A stretch of DNA of 64,000 bases from Escarpia spicata (taxonomy: Eukaryota > Annelida > Polychaeta > Sabellida > Siboglinidae), in the NCBI GenBank assembly GCA_963995525.1, contig OZ023206.1:21349131-21413130 (forward strand). Direction: 5' to 3'. The translations under genes were made by a program, and so were the position numbers. The notes beneath the pieces were generated by a model that saw nothing but the letters and a program-made list of their open reading frames with translations, did not search any database and was not told where the DNA came from. Of the stretch, positions 36,201 through 43,683 are shown piece after piece. Each line of letters starts with the position of its first letter. Positions within the stretch are counted from its first letter, which is position 1.

Positions 36201-36663
36201 ACTTGTGTCAATGAAGGTTAAATGTGCTGTGAAATTTTCAAGAAAATCCTAAGACAAATTTTGCAGGAAATGAAGGAAACGTTATAATGGGGGCACGTGC
36301 CCCCCAGCCCCCTGGATCCGCCTATGCTATCCTGGCTCCCTCTCCCAAATGCACATGCGCTCAGTTCGATTGTCCAACAATGGAACTGTGCACGTGGCGC
36401 GATCGGGATATACATAGGGAGTCCAGATCGAGGCGTTTGCAGACACCCGAATATTACCCTTTTCCTGATTATTTAGTTGGAACAAAATCAGGGCTGTATA
36501 ACTTGTTCAGTATTTTGAGAAACACAAATTCCCTCACAAATGATATCAACACATAATCAGTGGTTGTTTGGTTTGTAGTTCTGAAGCCAACCGAAGACAG
36601 CCACGACCAGCAGCAAGCTCCACGCGAACACACTGGATATATAATATGGATCATGTATCTTAG
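18189..36663 (+). CDS. Death-domain / microexon linker / leucine-rich-repeat protein (14 coding exons)
   Basis: Coding exons: 18196-18259, 18778-19050, 20332-20406, 21043-21105, 21628-21690, 24436-24486, 24812-24862, 25770-25817, 27411-27624, 27995-28084, 29447-29533, 30461-30544, 33683-33745, 36579-36663. All junctions are GT/AG with matching phases and the total is 1311 nt, 436 aa. A death domain spans aa 22-112. Residues 113-229 are a charged, heptad-rich linker from six phase-1 exons. Residues 300-409 hold leucine-rich repeats. No signal peptide, membrane segment or NTPase is visible, so a cytosolic adaptor or receptor role in apoptosis or innate immunity is inferred. Start: the ATG at 18196 has G at -3 and +4. 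The last two exons are the least certain. An AATAAA follows at 36877. Confidence 0.75.
18778..19050 (+). CDS. Death domain exon
   Basis: A symmetric phase 1-1 exon of 273 nt between tttcaag| and TTGTG|gtgagtg. It encodes a complete death domain: VILDNAFLMKIAQCE (helix 1), FQLGVFLKLPTSTIDKL (helices 2-3, with the LG..L.LP...I pattern), FKIFETWLDSL (helix 4), LFDQLTEACTEIKRADLV (helices 5-6). Death domains mediate homotypic assembly. Reading through the donor gives GECVVQ and a TGA at 19068, so retention of the intron would give a death-domain-only protein. Confidence 0.85.
19041..19729 (+). repeat. 42-bp minisatellite that repeats the 5' splice site of the death-domain exon
   Basis: Sixteen full units of 42 bp plus a partial seventeenth begin at 19041, inside the exon. 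Each unit contains gttcgttgtg|gtgagtgtg, i.e. the last ten exon bases and the GTGAGT donor. Units differ mainly at ctggttggc/ctggcaggc/ctggctggc. In the last unit (19713) the donor reads gtaact. The unit length is divisible by three, so the opposite strand reads as a long artificial ORF of TTTNIASQSLNYTL repeats. Confidence 0.95.
20128..20314 (+). mobile_element. TA-flanked MITE copy A (acctc family)
   Basis: 187 bp between TA dinucleotides, with imperfect terminal inverted repeats (gagtgaaacctcac and gtgagattctactg). The interior has repeated aGGTGACC motifs. It is homologous to copies at 26958-27139 and 34556-34730. TA target sites suggest a Tc1/mariner-type origin. It ends 17 bases before the exon starting at 20332, so it supplies part of that acceptor region. 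Confidence 0.65.
20332..20406 (+). CDS. DD-LRR linker exon 1 (75 nt)
   Basis: tttcag|AACAAATTCG...AACG|gtacat, phase 1-1. Encodes EQIRRLSQRLMKAREIAP..., charged and helical. Its opening EQIR resembles the next exon's EQIQ, suggesting exon duplication. Confidence 0.65.
20656..20830 (+). mobile_element. tRNA-derived SINE copy 1
   Basis: Contains a good internal promoter box B, ggtttgaatcc at 20713-20723, and a weaker box A region (tgtagcagtt). A core shared with the copies at 29161 and 53360 follows (gttcactcagctgta..gagtacc, then tagtggtggatatt). Inserted in an intron of the DD-LRR gene. Confidence 0.6.
21043..21105 (+). CDS. DD-LRR linker exon 2 (63 nt)
   Basis: atttcag|AACAAATTC...AGCACCG|gtactt, phase 1-1. 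Encodes EQIQLAKAEGRQLKEELQKST, a good short coiled-coil heptad series. Confidence 0.7.
21628..21690 (+). CDS. DD-LRR linker exon 3 (63 nt)
   Basis: gttttag|ATGAAATCC...GCTACAG|gtattt, phase 1-1. Encodes DEIQRLNEIVRQYGHVEET, similar in length and character to the preceding exon. Confidence 0.7.
21873..23748 (+). repeat. 37-bp minisatellite, about 50 units
   Basis: Unit cattatcagacttacttaca plus tgtcgtacgatactat(a/g), with an internal palindromic CGTACG. Most units are exact except for an a/g choice at the last base. Three 36-bp variants with tgtcagtgat lie at 21979, 22348 and 22754, separated by 10 and 11 units, which indicates higher-order duplication. The edges carry a longer unit with tttgatgacattat. 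No stop codon occurs in three frames, which produces spurious ORFs of up to 637 codons. Lies in the intron between linker exons 3 and 4. Confidence 0.95.
23922..24376. mobile_element. GGCGGATCC-family palindromic repeat, copy 1
   Basis: Left end ggtggatccagacaggg and right end gccccctggatccacca form inverted ends. The interior is a degenerate tandem repeat of about 58-64 bp (acctccaattacacc... near 23956, 24015, 24073, 24200 and 24258). Related copies lie at 35308, 51938 and 59129. Confidence 0.5.
24436..24486 (+). CDS. DD-LRR linker exon 4 (51 nt)
   Basis: gtttcag|CCCATCCTG...ACATCTG|gtaggc, phase 1-1. Encodes AHPEERTKLREAAAETS. It is a clear duplicate of the next exon: same length, and HPE.R..LREAA is shared. 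Confidence 0.75.
24812..24862 (+). CDS. DD-LRR linker exon 5 (51 nt), tandem duplicate of exon 4
   Basis: gtttcag|TCCATCCCG...ACGCCAG|gtaggct, phase 1-1. Encodes VHPEVRHHLREAASTTP. The flanking intron is also duplicated: gaccaatatgacgaaaataacactgcatgtttcag upstream of exon 4 resembles gacctatatgatgacaataacattgtatgtttcag here. Confidence 0.75.
25150..25665 (-). mobile_element. LINE 3' fragment, minus strand, in an intron
   Basis: Minus-strand frames give SIVLSIFLY (near 25600), then HKTNECV and VKRRKLTRFGHV, then RRGRQRNSWMNNVMEWT. These are the C-terminal RT thumb and basic tail block common in animal LINE ORF2 proteins (R..RGRPR..W.D.I..W). 5'-truncated and frame-broken. The family cannot be fixed from this piece. 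Confidence 0.7.
25692..25743 (+). repeat. 18-bp tandem repeat, three units
   Basis: ggtggcaatggttaat is repeated almost exactly three times just upstream of linker exon 6. Confidence 0.8.
25770..25817 (+). CDS. DD-LRR linker exon 6 (48 nt)
   Basis: gtttcag|CTTCTACTG...GAACCAG|gtgtgt, phase 1-1. Encodes ASTEERISALETAAEP. Shares the EER...L..AA pattern with exons 4 and 5. Confidence 0.7.
25870..26245. repeat. Dispersed intronic repeat, copy 1
   Basis: Starting at ggcctattttgta this segment matches 29600-29920 over several hundred bases with indels (gtgatttt...agaaatgca, caatgtccaatttaatat, aataaaatacatg-like blocks). Non-coding; type unknown. Confidence 0.5.
26246..26957. other. Intron sequence, nothing recognised
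   Basis: AT-rich intron between linker exon 6 and the exon at 27411. A tttcag at about 26520 is followed by an in-frame TGA and is not a usable phase-1 exon. Confidence 0.5.
26958..27139 (+). mobile_element. TA-flanked MITE copy B
   Basis: Same family and orientation as 20128-20314: cagtggcacctccctattaa at the left end and gcgaggttccgccg|ta at the right, with the internal tgcgaggtggctgt shared exactly. Confidence 0.65.
27411..27624 (+). CDS. DD-LRR pre-LRR exon (214 nt), phase 1 to 2
   Basis: acatctacag|TGGACGGA...AAATTAGA|gtgagc. Encodes VDGEDDNDKKVRALHLMS through ASDAAANITKLD. It begins with an acidic spacer and ends with the hydrophobic pattern that leads into the first repeat (I.KLDFGHND). 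This exon switches the phase class from 1 to 2, the usual class of LRR exons. Confidence 0.7.
27995..28084 (+). CDS. LRR exon 1 (90 nt)
   Basis: cttctcag|TTTCGGGC...TTACG|gtaagt, phase 2-2. Encodes FGHNDIFCEEETGQTLGSG, then LATMSQLNMLR: one repeat of RNase-inhibitor type with the LxxL spacing. Confidence 0.75.
28386..28792 (+). other. AT-rich intronic segment ending in a retroposon-like tail
   Basis: A 124-codon frame without recognisable motifs, followed by tgaataaataaatacaaataaaa at about 28757-28790. The tail resembles a LINE 3' end. No other support. Confidence 0.3.
29161..29410 (+). mobile_element. tRNA-derived SINE copy 2
   Basis: Perfect box A, tggcacagtgg at 29171-29181, followed by a tRNA-like anticodon arm and a degenerate box B. 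The same core as copies 1 and 3 follows (agttcactccgctgta.gaatgagtacc, tagtggatat). Confidence 0.65.
29447..29533 (+). CDS. LRR exon 2 (87 nt)
   Basis: gttacag|AATGCCGG...CTACTCAA|gtaagt, phase 2-2. Encodes MPECCLTDGSFGHIADGL, then LRGCRQLTLL, a clear RNase-inhibitor-type repeat (C.LTD.....IA..L..C..LT.L). Confidence 0.85.
29600..29925. repeat. Dispersed intronic repeat, copy 2
   Basis: Homologous to 25870-26245 in the same orientation. Non-coding. Confidence 0.5.
30461..30544 (+). CDS. LRR exon 3 (84 nt)
   Basis: gtttacag|TTGTCAGAAG...ACGACAGT|gtaagt, phase 2-2, the canonical 28-residue LRR exon. Encodes CQKNRLTDAGSEERVKLL, then LSQIPRLTTV. Confidence 0.85.
30854..30910. repeat. Perfect 26-bp inverted repeat (hairpin) at the edge of the 32-bp array
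   Basis: The arms 30854-30879 and 30885-30910 are exact reverse complements with a five-base loop, atcgc. The right arm ends at 30910, and the 32-bp minisatellite starts at 30911. Confidence 0.95.
30911..32965 (+). repeat. 32-bp minisatellite, about 64 units
   Basis: Unit cacaataccacacagtatt plus ctaccatgtccta, varying mainly at cacagt/cactgt and at tgtccta/tatccta/tgtccaa/tgttcta. It is stop-free in three plus-strand frames, which gives three artificial ORFs of over 700 codons. Lies in the intron between LRR exon 3 and the exon at 33683. Confidence 0.95.
33500..33640 (+). repeat. GT-rich low-complexity tract
   Basis: Interrupted (GT)n with gcatgc units just upstream of the exon at 33683. 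Artificial ORFs occur on both strands. Confidence 0.8.
33683..33745 (+). CDS. LRR exon 4, donor uncertain
   Basis: ctcttccag|ATTGACGTCG. Encodes LTSGGLSVECGHRLRIEFGV. With the donor at 33746 (gtttct, weak) it stays in phase 2 and joins the exon at 36579 in frame. A stronger donor, GCG|gtacgt at 33756, would give phase 0 and not fit that exon. Confidence 0.55.
33824..33920 (-). mobile_element. SINE-like 3' fragment, minus strand
   Basis: acttctatagcgcctaaatc...ggaatctgagctcagaggtgc is homologous to 59503-59600 (ttctatagcgcctatatc...acgtgagctcagaagcgc). GCGCTATA is a common 3' end of invertebrate SINEs; compare tgtgctatataaa at 53590. Confidence 0.5.
34556..34730 (-). mobile_element. TA-family MITE copy C, opposite orientation
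   Basis: Reverse-complement relative of the copies at 20128 and 26958: left end caaacctcgctgtactgtc, right end gggaggttccactg, internal cacttt..ctcagtccc. Confidence 0.6.
35308..36329. mobile_element. GGCGGATCC-family element with perfect 16-bp terminal inverted repeats
   Basis: tagcataggcggatcc at 35308-35323 is answered by ggatccgcctatgcta at 36314-36329. Both ends continue with a G/C run and a gggggcacatgcccc-type palindrome. The interior contains a further ggcggatc at about 35766, so it may be two shorter elements side by side. No coding capacity. Confidence 0.6.
36345..36450. mobile_element. Half copy of the palindromic MITE seen at 54869-55045
   Basis: cagttcgattgtccaacaat, cgcgatcggga, gatcgaggcg(t)ttgcagacac are shared with the right half of the 54.9 kb element. 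Confidence 0.5.
36579..36663 (+). CDS. DD-LRR terminal exon
   Basis: gtttgtag|TTCTGAAGCC, phase 2, reading SSEANRRQPRPAASSTRTHW and IYNMDHVS to TAG at 36661. The tail is basic and unstructured. It is supported by phase and by the AATAAA at 36877, not by a motif. Confidence 0.5.
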
Positions 36664-36876
36664 AAACGTGCAATACTGTCAGTGAACATATCCATAACAA
36701 CATATCTCGTTACAATGTTGTGAAAAACACAACATTGTAACGAGACATGGACATTTGTAAAAAAAAGTGCAACATTGTAACGGGACATATGAATATTTCT
36801 AAGAAAAGCGTAACTTGTCACTTTGGTCAACATAACTTGTGGTCATGTGTACTGTAATTAATTTGTGTTATTCTAG

Positions 36877-36882
36877 AATAAA
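36877..36882 (+). promoter_or_regulatory. Candidate polyadenylation signal of the DD-LRR gene
   Basis: AATAAA 214 bases after the stop, followed at once by a GT-rich stretch (tgtgtttgtataaactgtgtttc), as expected for a cleavage site. Confidence 0.55.
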
Positions 36883-36889
36883 TGTGTTT

Positions 36890-38325
36890 GTATAAACTGT
36901 GTTTCATGTTACTGCATCTGCTTGACGAGTTGTCAAATGGTGTAGGTGTAGAACACGTGGGTGGGTGGGTGGGGGTGTGTGGTGGTGTGGTGGTGTGGGT
37001 GTGTGTGAGTGGGTGTGTGTAATAGCTGGACATAGTGTATATTTATTTATTGTATTGATGGTACCATGTAAAGGTCAGTTTGCTCAAACATACGATGAGT
37101 GCAAATGAAACATACATGTACCAGCTTGCGGAAAAGTTGAATAGGATATTAGCATATGTCGGTAGATCAGAAATTACAAACCAGTTGGTCACGGAACTGT
37201 GAATTTTAGTTTCTTTGACATAAGTTAGTCTTATATAAAAACAGAAAAACTATATATTATTACGCCAAATTAGGAGTATTGTAAATGCATCTTCTCTTCA
37301 TAAATGAACGCAAAAGAAAACTAACTAGTGCTTTATACGCAATCAGTAAAGTTAACGGGTATCTTCCTGTTTCCGCCCTTAAAACAATCTTTATTATTAT
37401 TAAATTATACTTCAGTTTATCCCTACATGACATGTGGAATCATCTTGTGAAGATCCACATTTAAAACCCATGTCACAAAATTATTCATTATGCAAAAGAA
37501 AATTATCCGTTCTGTTCTTAAAACACTATGCTCTATCTTAATCAATTCTACTCTACACGTTTGACATTTATTATGTAATAATATGTTTGTTAACTGTACT
37601 AATATAGGAACTTAATCCACACGCTACACGTGAAAATTATTATATTATTGTTATAGTTTTGTTTGGGTTGACAGTGACCAGTTATTGAATCGTTTCTTAA
37701 TCTTATTATTGTACTATTCTTTATCAACTGGTTACAGCCTTAATTGGCTCCGCTGTTAACCTGGAATTTTATACCGCGCTTTACTGTTTATACTATTTGC
37801 TTGTACGTATGATTGATACAATTCAACAAATAAACTATCTACACGTGTATCTATCTGAATTTATCTAAGCCGATGTTCACTCGCATATTTCCATGTTCCT
37901 GTTCTCCTTTAACAATCTATTGGTGACGTATTTCCGAAAACAACGAACGTTATTTAGAGTTACATGTTGGGATGCTCTCATTTCCTAAATGAACAATTAT
38001 ATCTGTCCGTCCGTCTGTCATGGCGTCCAGTTAGGCAGATGACATCTGCAGATTCGACTCACCAGGCAGCTGGAATCTTACAGAACAGTGTGGCATGATA
38101 TGAAATGTGTTGGTTAGAATGCATTACGATGCATTACAATGCATTAGCTCCTACCACTAGAAATACAGTTTTATTCTAAAGTTTTTTTCTCGGGCCATCT
38201 TGTCAAACGGTCCTGACTTTTTTTATTACATCGCCTTTTTTCTCATATTTTTTTCTAAACATAATCTGTTCTTTCTATCTCTGACACTTTAAGTAGCTAC
38301 TTATCTCCCTCCTTCCCATCTCCTT
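36890..38325. other. Intergenic AT-rich region
   Basis: Contains a GT-rich tract at about 36955-37020. No gene or transposon was recognised. Confidence 0.45.
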
Positions 38326-38329
38326 TCCC

Positions 38330-39470
38330 AAACCAACATCACGACGTTTGATGAGTGCAGACACTGTTGTTATTCCTTCCACCGTGAAGCACTTGGTTAA
38401 TTCCTTTCCACAACCAACATCACGACGTTAGATGAGTGCAGACACTGTTGTTATTCCTCCCACCGTGAAGCACTTGGTTAATTCCTTTCCACAACCAACA
38501 TCACGACGTTTGATGAGTGCAGACACCATTGTTATTCCTCCCACCGTGAAGCACTTAGTTAATTCCAACGGTAGTAAGATTGTGTGGGACACCTACCTCC
38601 CCAGCAGCACAAAATAATCCACAAGAGAGTAGCGTGATAATGACACTCGGAGGAAGGTAACGTGGGACATAGTTGCTTCCAGTAAACTAGATATATTTCC
38701 ATCGCGATGTCACCAAGAAACATGAGCTATTTGCATATTTCTCCAGGAAAGGAAGTGTCTGCCACATCATTCATATCAGTGATGGTTAGTAGGTGTAACT
38801 ATGATATGCTGCAGTTTGACCTCGACGAAGCTGACTCGCTAATCCTGGTCCATGTGCAGAATGTTTTGGAAAGGGGACCAACACCATATATGATATGCAC
38901 TGTGGACAAGGGTGTCATTGTGCTTCCGATAACCAAGATGTATGAGATAGTCACATGTTGCTTCAGCTGCATACATCTGGATAGTCTTTTGGAGAGGCCA
39001 TAATTTTTTCATCATAATGTTAACGGCATCTGTCATGCTCTATGAAAATATAAGTCAGTTTCCACGGTTTAGCCGAGGTGCAATACGACGTCTGCCTTCT
39101 TCGGCCATGGTTGGAAGACAGCATAAAACATAGAATGCATACCCTGAAGTGACAAAAGCATTAGTTTACATGGCACTGAATCCATATATCCATTTGGATC
39201 TGGATTCGGACAGTTCAACTCATGGAACGCTTCACCGTTGTACCCATATGACTTGGGTAGCAATCTGGTCTCTGTTATCGAGGCAGTGAGAAAGTAATTC
39301 TGCCAAAGAAATAATACCATGAAGATATTCCACCAACACAGGATGCTCTGTAACAGCATTCAAAGCAAATGATTATAGATTACCAAACGTTTATCTGGTT
39401 GACCAGTACACTGGTCCAATAGCAGACTCCCATCGCAGATGGCTGGGACGTGAAATGTCTGTCATAACAT
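38330..39470 (+). pseudogene. Broken copy of a multi-copy invertebrate gene with XPG/PIN-nuclease-like motifs
   Basis: Pieces in several plus-strand frames follow the order of an uncharacterised family common in marine invertebrates. First IPPTVKHLVNS and KIVWDTYLPSSTK; then LDEADSLILVHVQ and MICTVDKGVIVLPI (38825-38945); then YPEVTKALVYMALNPYIHLD (from about 39140) and DSHRRWLGREM (about 39430). The family pattern EEADT ... TVDTDVVVL ... TGCDT resembles the acidic motifs of XPG/PIN nucleases; that link is inference. Here the middle motif reads TVDKG, so an acidic residue is lost, and stops and frameshifts abound. The 5' part is triplicated in 81-bp units. Confidence 0.55.
38332..38574 (+). 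repeat. 81-bp tandem repeat, three units, in frame
   Basis: accaacatcacgacgtt starts at 38332, 38413 and 38494, exactly 81 bp (27 codons) apart. Each unit codes for PTSRRLMSADTVVIPPTVKH-like text. The second unit carries TAG instead of TTG after CGT. Confidence 0.9.
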
Positions 39471-39913
39471 CGTGTGGGTAGATTGGACAATGACGCAATT
39501 ACTGTAGAATCCATAATTTCTTATTAAGTTATGATACAAAGCTGTATCATGTGGCAACCTAAAGAAATGGCGAAGATCTACCAATTATATGTATATGTTT
39601 TCGTCTATTAGACTTACCGTTTCCAAATAATATATGTACATATACGACTTGTTGTACTGAAATATGGCGAAATCAATTAAAACAGCATATCGCGCCTCAA
39701 AGGGGGTAAATTATGAACCCACCCATAACAAATTGCTGACTCCTACCAAATAGATAAAGCTAATACCACGTGTAATTAGAGAAACACTGTTCGTGATGTG
39801 AGTTCAATTAGTCTGTACCAATATCCAGTGGATAAATGTGGTAAAACGGCCGATATCTGAATTGATTAGGGGTGAAAAATAATGGACCCACCAAAGAAAT
39901 GTTTTGATTCCGT

Positions 39914-40195
39914 TCAAGAAGCTTTGTTGTTTTGATGATGTTGTATAGATAATATGACCATTGTAAATGCATTTATAAATTCGTTATAGTTTTCAGTTAA
40001 AGGCCTTGGAGGTCGATATATATTTCCTATAATGACTGTCTGTGATAAGCTTCCTCCATTTACTTGTATTATTTGTCCCTCCCATTGTTCATACATACTT
40101 AATTTCATCCTTACTTCATAATCAAAGTGTGTATCTATATATATTAATAATCCCCCTTTAGTGCTGCAACGTTTTCCTTTGGATATACAGTCCAT
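39914..40195 (-). pseudogene. LINE endonuclease fragment, minus strand
   Basis: 93 codons: KGGLLIYIDTHFDYEVRMKL, IIGNIYRPPRPLTENYNEFI. This is the central APE-type endonuclease segment (GG.L.YI ... YRPP). The N-terminal endonuclease piece lies in opposite orientation at 40534-40811. Confidence 0.65.
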
Positions 40196-40246
40196 TTAAT
40201 TAAATTAAATTAAATTAGTGATACGTCATCATTATCAGATAACCAG

Positions 40247-40922
<676 letters not shown>

Positions 40923-40944
40923 TTTGATTGGAGTTAATAAATTG

Positions 40945-40988
<44 letters not shown>

Positions 40989-41018
40989 TCAAAGTGGCTT
41001 CGGTGACAGAACTAACTA

Positions 41019-43157
41019 TTTACACTGAAAAATAAGACGGCAACAGAATGCTGGAATATATTAAAGAGTGAAATTAAGTGCATAATCGATAAATTTGTAC
41101 CCTTCAAAAAACAAGGAAAACGGTCCAAAAAGAAACACTTATCGAAAGAAGCCATTAGAAAAATTAAGTATAAACAAATGATGTGGAAGTCATATAGATG
41201 TACTGGAAATGATGAAGACTACAACAATTATAAAGAAGCACTTAACCAAGCTACAGCTGAAATTAGAAATTCAAAGAGAAGCTATGAACAACAATTAGCT
41301 AGTAATATAAAACATGACAGCAAGAGTTTTTATGCGTATGTTCGAAGCAAACAGAAAGTTCAAGATAAGGTCGGTCCTCTAGAAGATAGTGCTGGAAATA
41401 TGATATCAGAGGGATTCATAATGGCAGAAGACCTGAATGAGTACTTTAGTTCAGTGTTTACCAGGGAAGATATTAGTTCACTGCCAATACCAGAGGCTAA
41501 GTTCAAGGGGGCAGATTCAGACTATTTAGGACAATTAATTGTAACCCCGGAAATGGTAGCTAAGAAAATAAGGGCTATGAAGGAAAATAAATCACCTGGA
41601 GTGGATGGTATTCCACCCAAACTACTATTGGAAATTGTAGAACAAATTAGCATACCACTTGCAACAGTTTTCAACTTGTCATTAGAAGAGGGAGTGGTTC
41701 CTTTAGAATGGAAAGAAGCAAACATTATACCGTTATTCAAAAAAGGTTCGAGAAACAAGTCAGAGAACTATAGACCAGTGAGTTTAACATCAGTGATTTG
41801 TAAATTATTAGAAAGACTAATTAAAGATCACATGGTGGATTTTCTTGTTAAACAAAACTTGATAAACCCATCTCAACATGTTTTTTTTAAAGCGAGGTCA
41901 TGCTTAACAAATATGTTATGTTTTTTGGAAGACATCACTAAGTGGGTAGATGAGGGAACACCAGTAGATATCGTCTACTTAGATTTTCAAAAAGCTTTTG
42001 ACAAAGTACCACATCAAAGATTACTGCTTAAACTAAAGGCCCATGGCATAGGAAATGGTATAATAAACTGGATAGAACAATGGCTGATTGACAGAAGACA
42101 ACGTGTAGTAGTTGATGGGGAGGCTTCAAACTGGAAATCGGTATTGAGTGGGGTACCACAGGGATCAGTATTAGGTCCTATATTATTCTTAATATACATC
42201 AACGATTTGGATGATGAAATAACAAGCAAGGTGTTGAAATTTGCGGATGATACAAAAGTGTTTAGAAGGATTAAAAGTGATGGAGATAGACAGCATTTAC
42301 AAGATGATCTTGACAGGTTGATGAAATGGTCTGAAAAATGGCAAATGATGTTCAATTTTGGGAAATGTAAATGCCTCCACATAGGACATGGGAACGAAGA
42401 GGTAGAATATACAATGGGGGGTACTGTACTAAGTACTACTGTAAAAGAAAAGGACTTAGGGTTAACAGTTAGTGCTGATATGAAGATTTCAGAGCAGTGC
42501 GGAATTGCAGCTTCAAAGGGAAATCAAATCCTTGGATTAATTAGGCGAAACATAACGTATAAGGAAAAAGAGCTAATAATACCGCTGTACAAAACAATAG
42601 TTAGGCCTCATTTAGAATATTGTATTCAAGCGTGGAGGCCATATCGCAGGAAGGACATAGATATGCTAGAAAGAGTGCAGAGGAGAGCAACTAAAATGAT
42701 ACAAAATCTGAGGGATCTTAGTTATGAAATACGCCTAAAAAAATGCGGTTTAACAACACTAGAGACCAGGAGATTGAGAGGAGATCAGATAGAAGTGTTT
42801 AAAATATTGAAGGGTTATGAAAATATTGATAGAAATATGTTTTTCTCAGTTAAGAAAGATAGAAGGACTAGAGGACATGATCTTGCATTAGCAAAGGAGC
42901 AGAGTAGATTGGATATAAGAAAGTTTTCATTTTCACAAAGGACTGTAAATGAATGGAACAGATTACCTGCTGATTGTGTGGGTGCTAGTAGCGTGAATAT
43001 GTTTAAAAATAAAATCGACACATACCTCAGACGGGTGGGATACACATAGATAAAAAGGTCGGACTCTCGAAAAGCCAAGGGCTTCCTTGTCCACCTGCTA
43101 CCTAGAGTTAATTCTCTAGGTGGCAATCTTGTTAAATCTTGTTAAATCTTGTTAAAC
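41019..43157 (+). mobile_element. CR1-like LINE copy 2, 5'-truncated, inserted in the gypsy 2 LTR
   Basis: Begins near acactgaaaaataagacggc, a position inside the endonuclease-RT linker shared with copy 3. Carries an intact RT ORF. Ends with an 11-bp-stem hairpin (43097-43124) and three TCTTGTTAAA units before the LTR resumes at cttctttattc. Confidence 0.9.
41178..43049 (+). CDS. CR1 ORF2 fragment: linker, reverse transcriptase, C-terminal domain (intact frame)
   Basis: 623 codons without interruption. Residues 130-145 read KSPGVDGIPPKLLLE. RT blocks: EANIIPLFKKGSRNK, YRPVSLTSVICKLLERL, YLDFQKAFDKVPHQR, LSGVPQGSVLGPILF, KFADDTKVF (catalytic DD). The C-terminal domain has LEYCIQAWRPYRRKDIDMLE, RVQRRATKMI and EWNRLPADCV, as in CR1 elements. 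It lacks the endonuclease and ORF1, so it cannot mobilise itself. The conserved frame and near identity to copy 1 suggest the family was recently active. Confidence 0.9.
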   Translation: MMWKSYRCTGNDEDYNNYKEALNQATAEIRNSKRSYEQQLASNIKHDSKSFYAYVRSKQKVQDKVGPLEDSAGNMISEGFIMAEDLNEYFSSVFTREDISSLPIPEAKFKGADSDYLGQLIVTPEMVAKKIRAMKENKSPGVDGIPPKLLLEIVEQISIPLATVFNLSLEEGVVPLEWKEANIIPLFKKGSRNKSENYRPVSLTSVICKLLERLIKDHMVDFLVKQNLINPSQHVFFKARSCLTNMLCFLEDITKWVDEGTPVDIVYLDFQKAFDKVPHQRLLLKLKAHGIGNGIINWIEQWLIDRRQRVVVDGEASNWKSVLSGVPQGSVLGPILFLIYINDLDDEITSKVLKFADDTKVFRRIKSDGDRQHLQDDLDRLMKWSEKWQMMFNFGKCKCLHIGHGNEEVEYTMGGTVLSTTVKEKDLGLTVSADMKISEQCGIAASKGNQILGLIRRNITYKEKELIIPLYKTIVRPHLEYCIQAWRPYRRKDIDMLERVQRRATKMIQNLRDLSYEIRLKKCGLTTLETRRLRGDQIEVFKILKGYENIDRNMFFSVKKDRRTRGHDLALAKEQSRLDIRKFSFSQRTVNEWNRLPADCVGASSVNMFKNKIDTYLRRVGYT

Positions 43158-43344
43158 TTCTTTATTCTCGTAACTACAGGAGAGTTCCAACATGTTTAAA
43201 TCACTATAAACTATACGACAGGTGGCAGCATCAGACGGTGTTATGTTCATTACATCTCCCCAAACTTTATACAATTATGTTTTGCAAATAAACAAATATC
43301 GCCTGATATGTTGAAACTATACTCAGTACAGTGTTGAAACTATA

Positions 43345-43641
43345 TCACTGTTTACAGAAACTAGGCAGGTTTACACGAAAACCTTCAAACCGTTTGGGTA
43401 CAGTCTTAACCCTAGGTGGACGACTGGGTGGAGCATGCACGGAAGGGGAAAGACTCGTACTAGCTTCAGTTGAGAACGGATATCCCACTGGATGACTTAT
43501 TGGGACTATTGGGGGTACTACAGTAGGAGCTGGGTCAGGTTCGACTGGCCTGTATTGCAACGGCTCAATGTCAGTGTTGACTCTGCGAAAATGACTTGTG
43601 TTTCGCGCCTTAACCTCCTGGCCTCTTTGTGCTGTTACCAT
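43345..43641 (-). pseudogene. Gypsy 2 pol C-terminal tail
   Basis: 98 codons, proline-rich and basic (PPSRPPRVKTVPKRF), in a frame different from the integrase. It follows the integrase in the usual place and ends 90 bases before the polypurine tract. Confidence 0.6.
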
Positions 43642-43683
43642 TGTACCTTTCCTGTCTATGACCTCGAAAGGCTCATGTTGGAA

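Noticed and set aside
38839..39359. Minus-strand ORFs at 38839-39036 and 39069-39359 as genes
   Set aside because: The plus strand of the same bases follows the order of the XPG/PIN-like family relic, so the minus frames are shadows.
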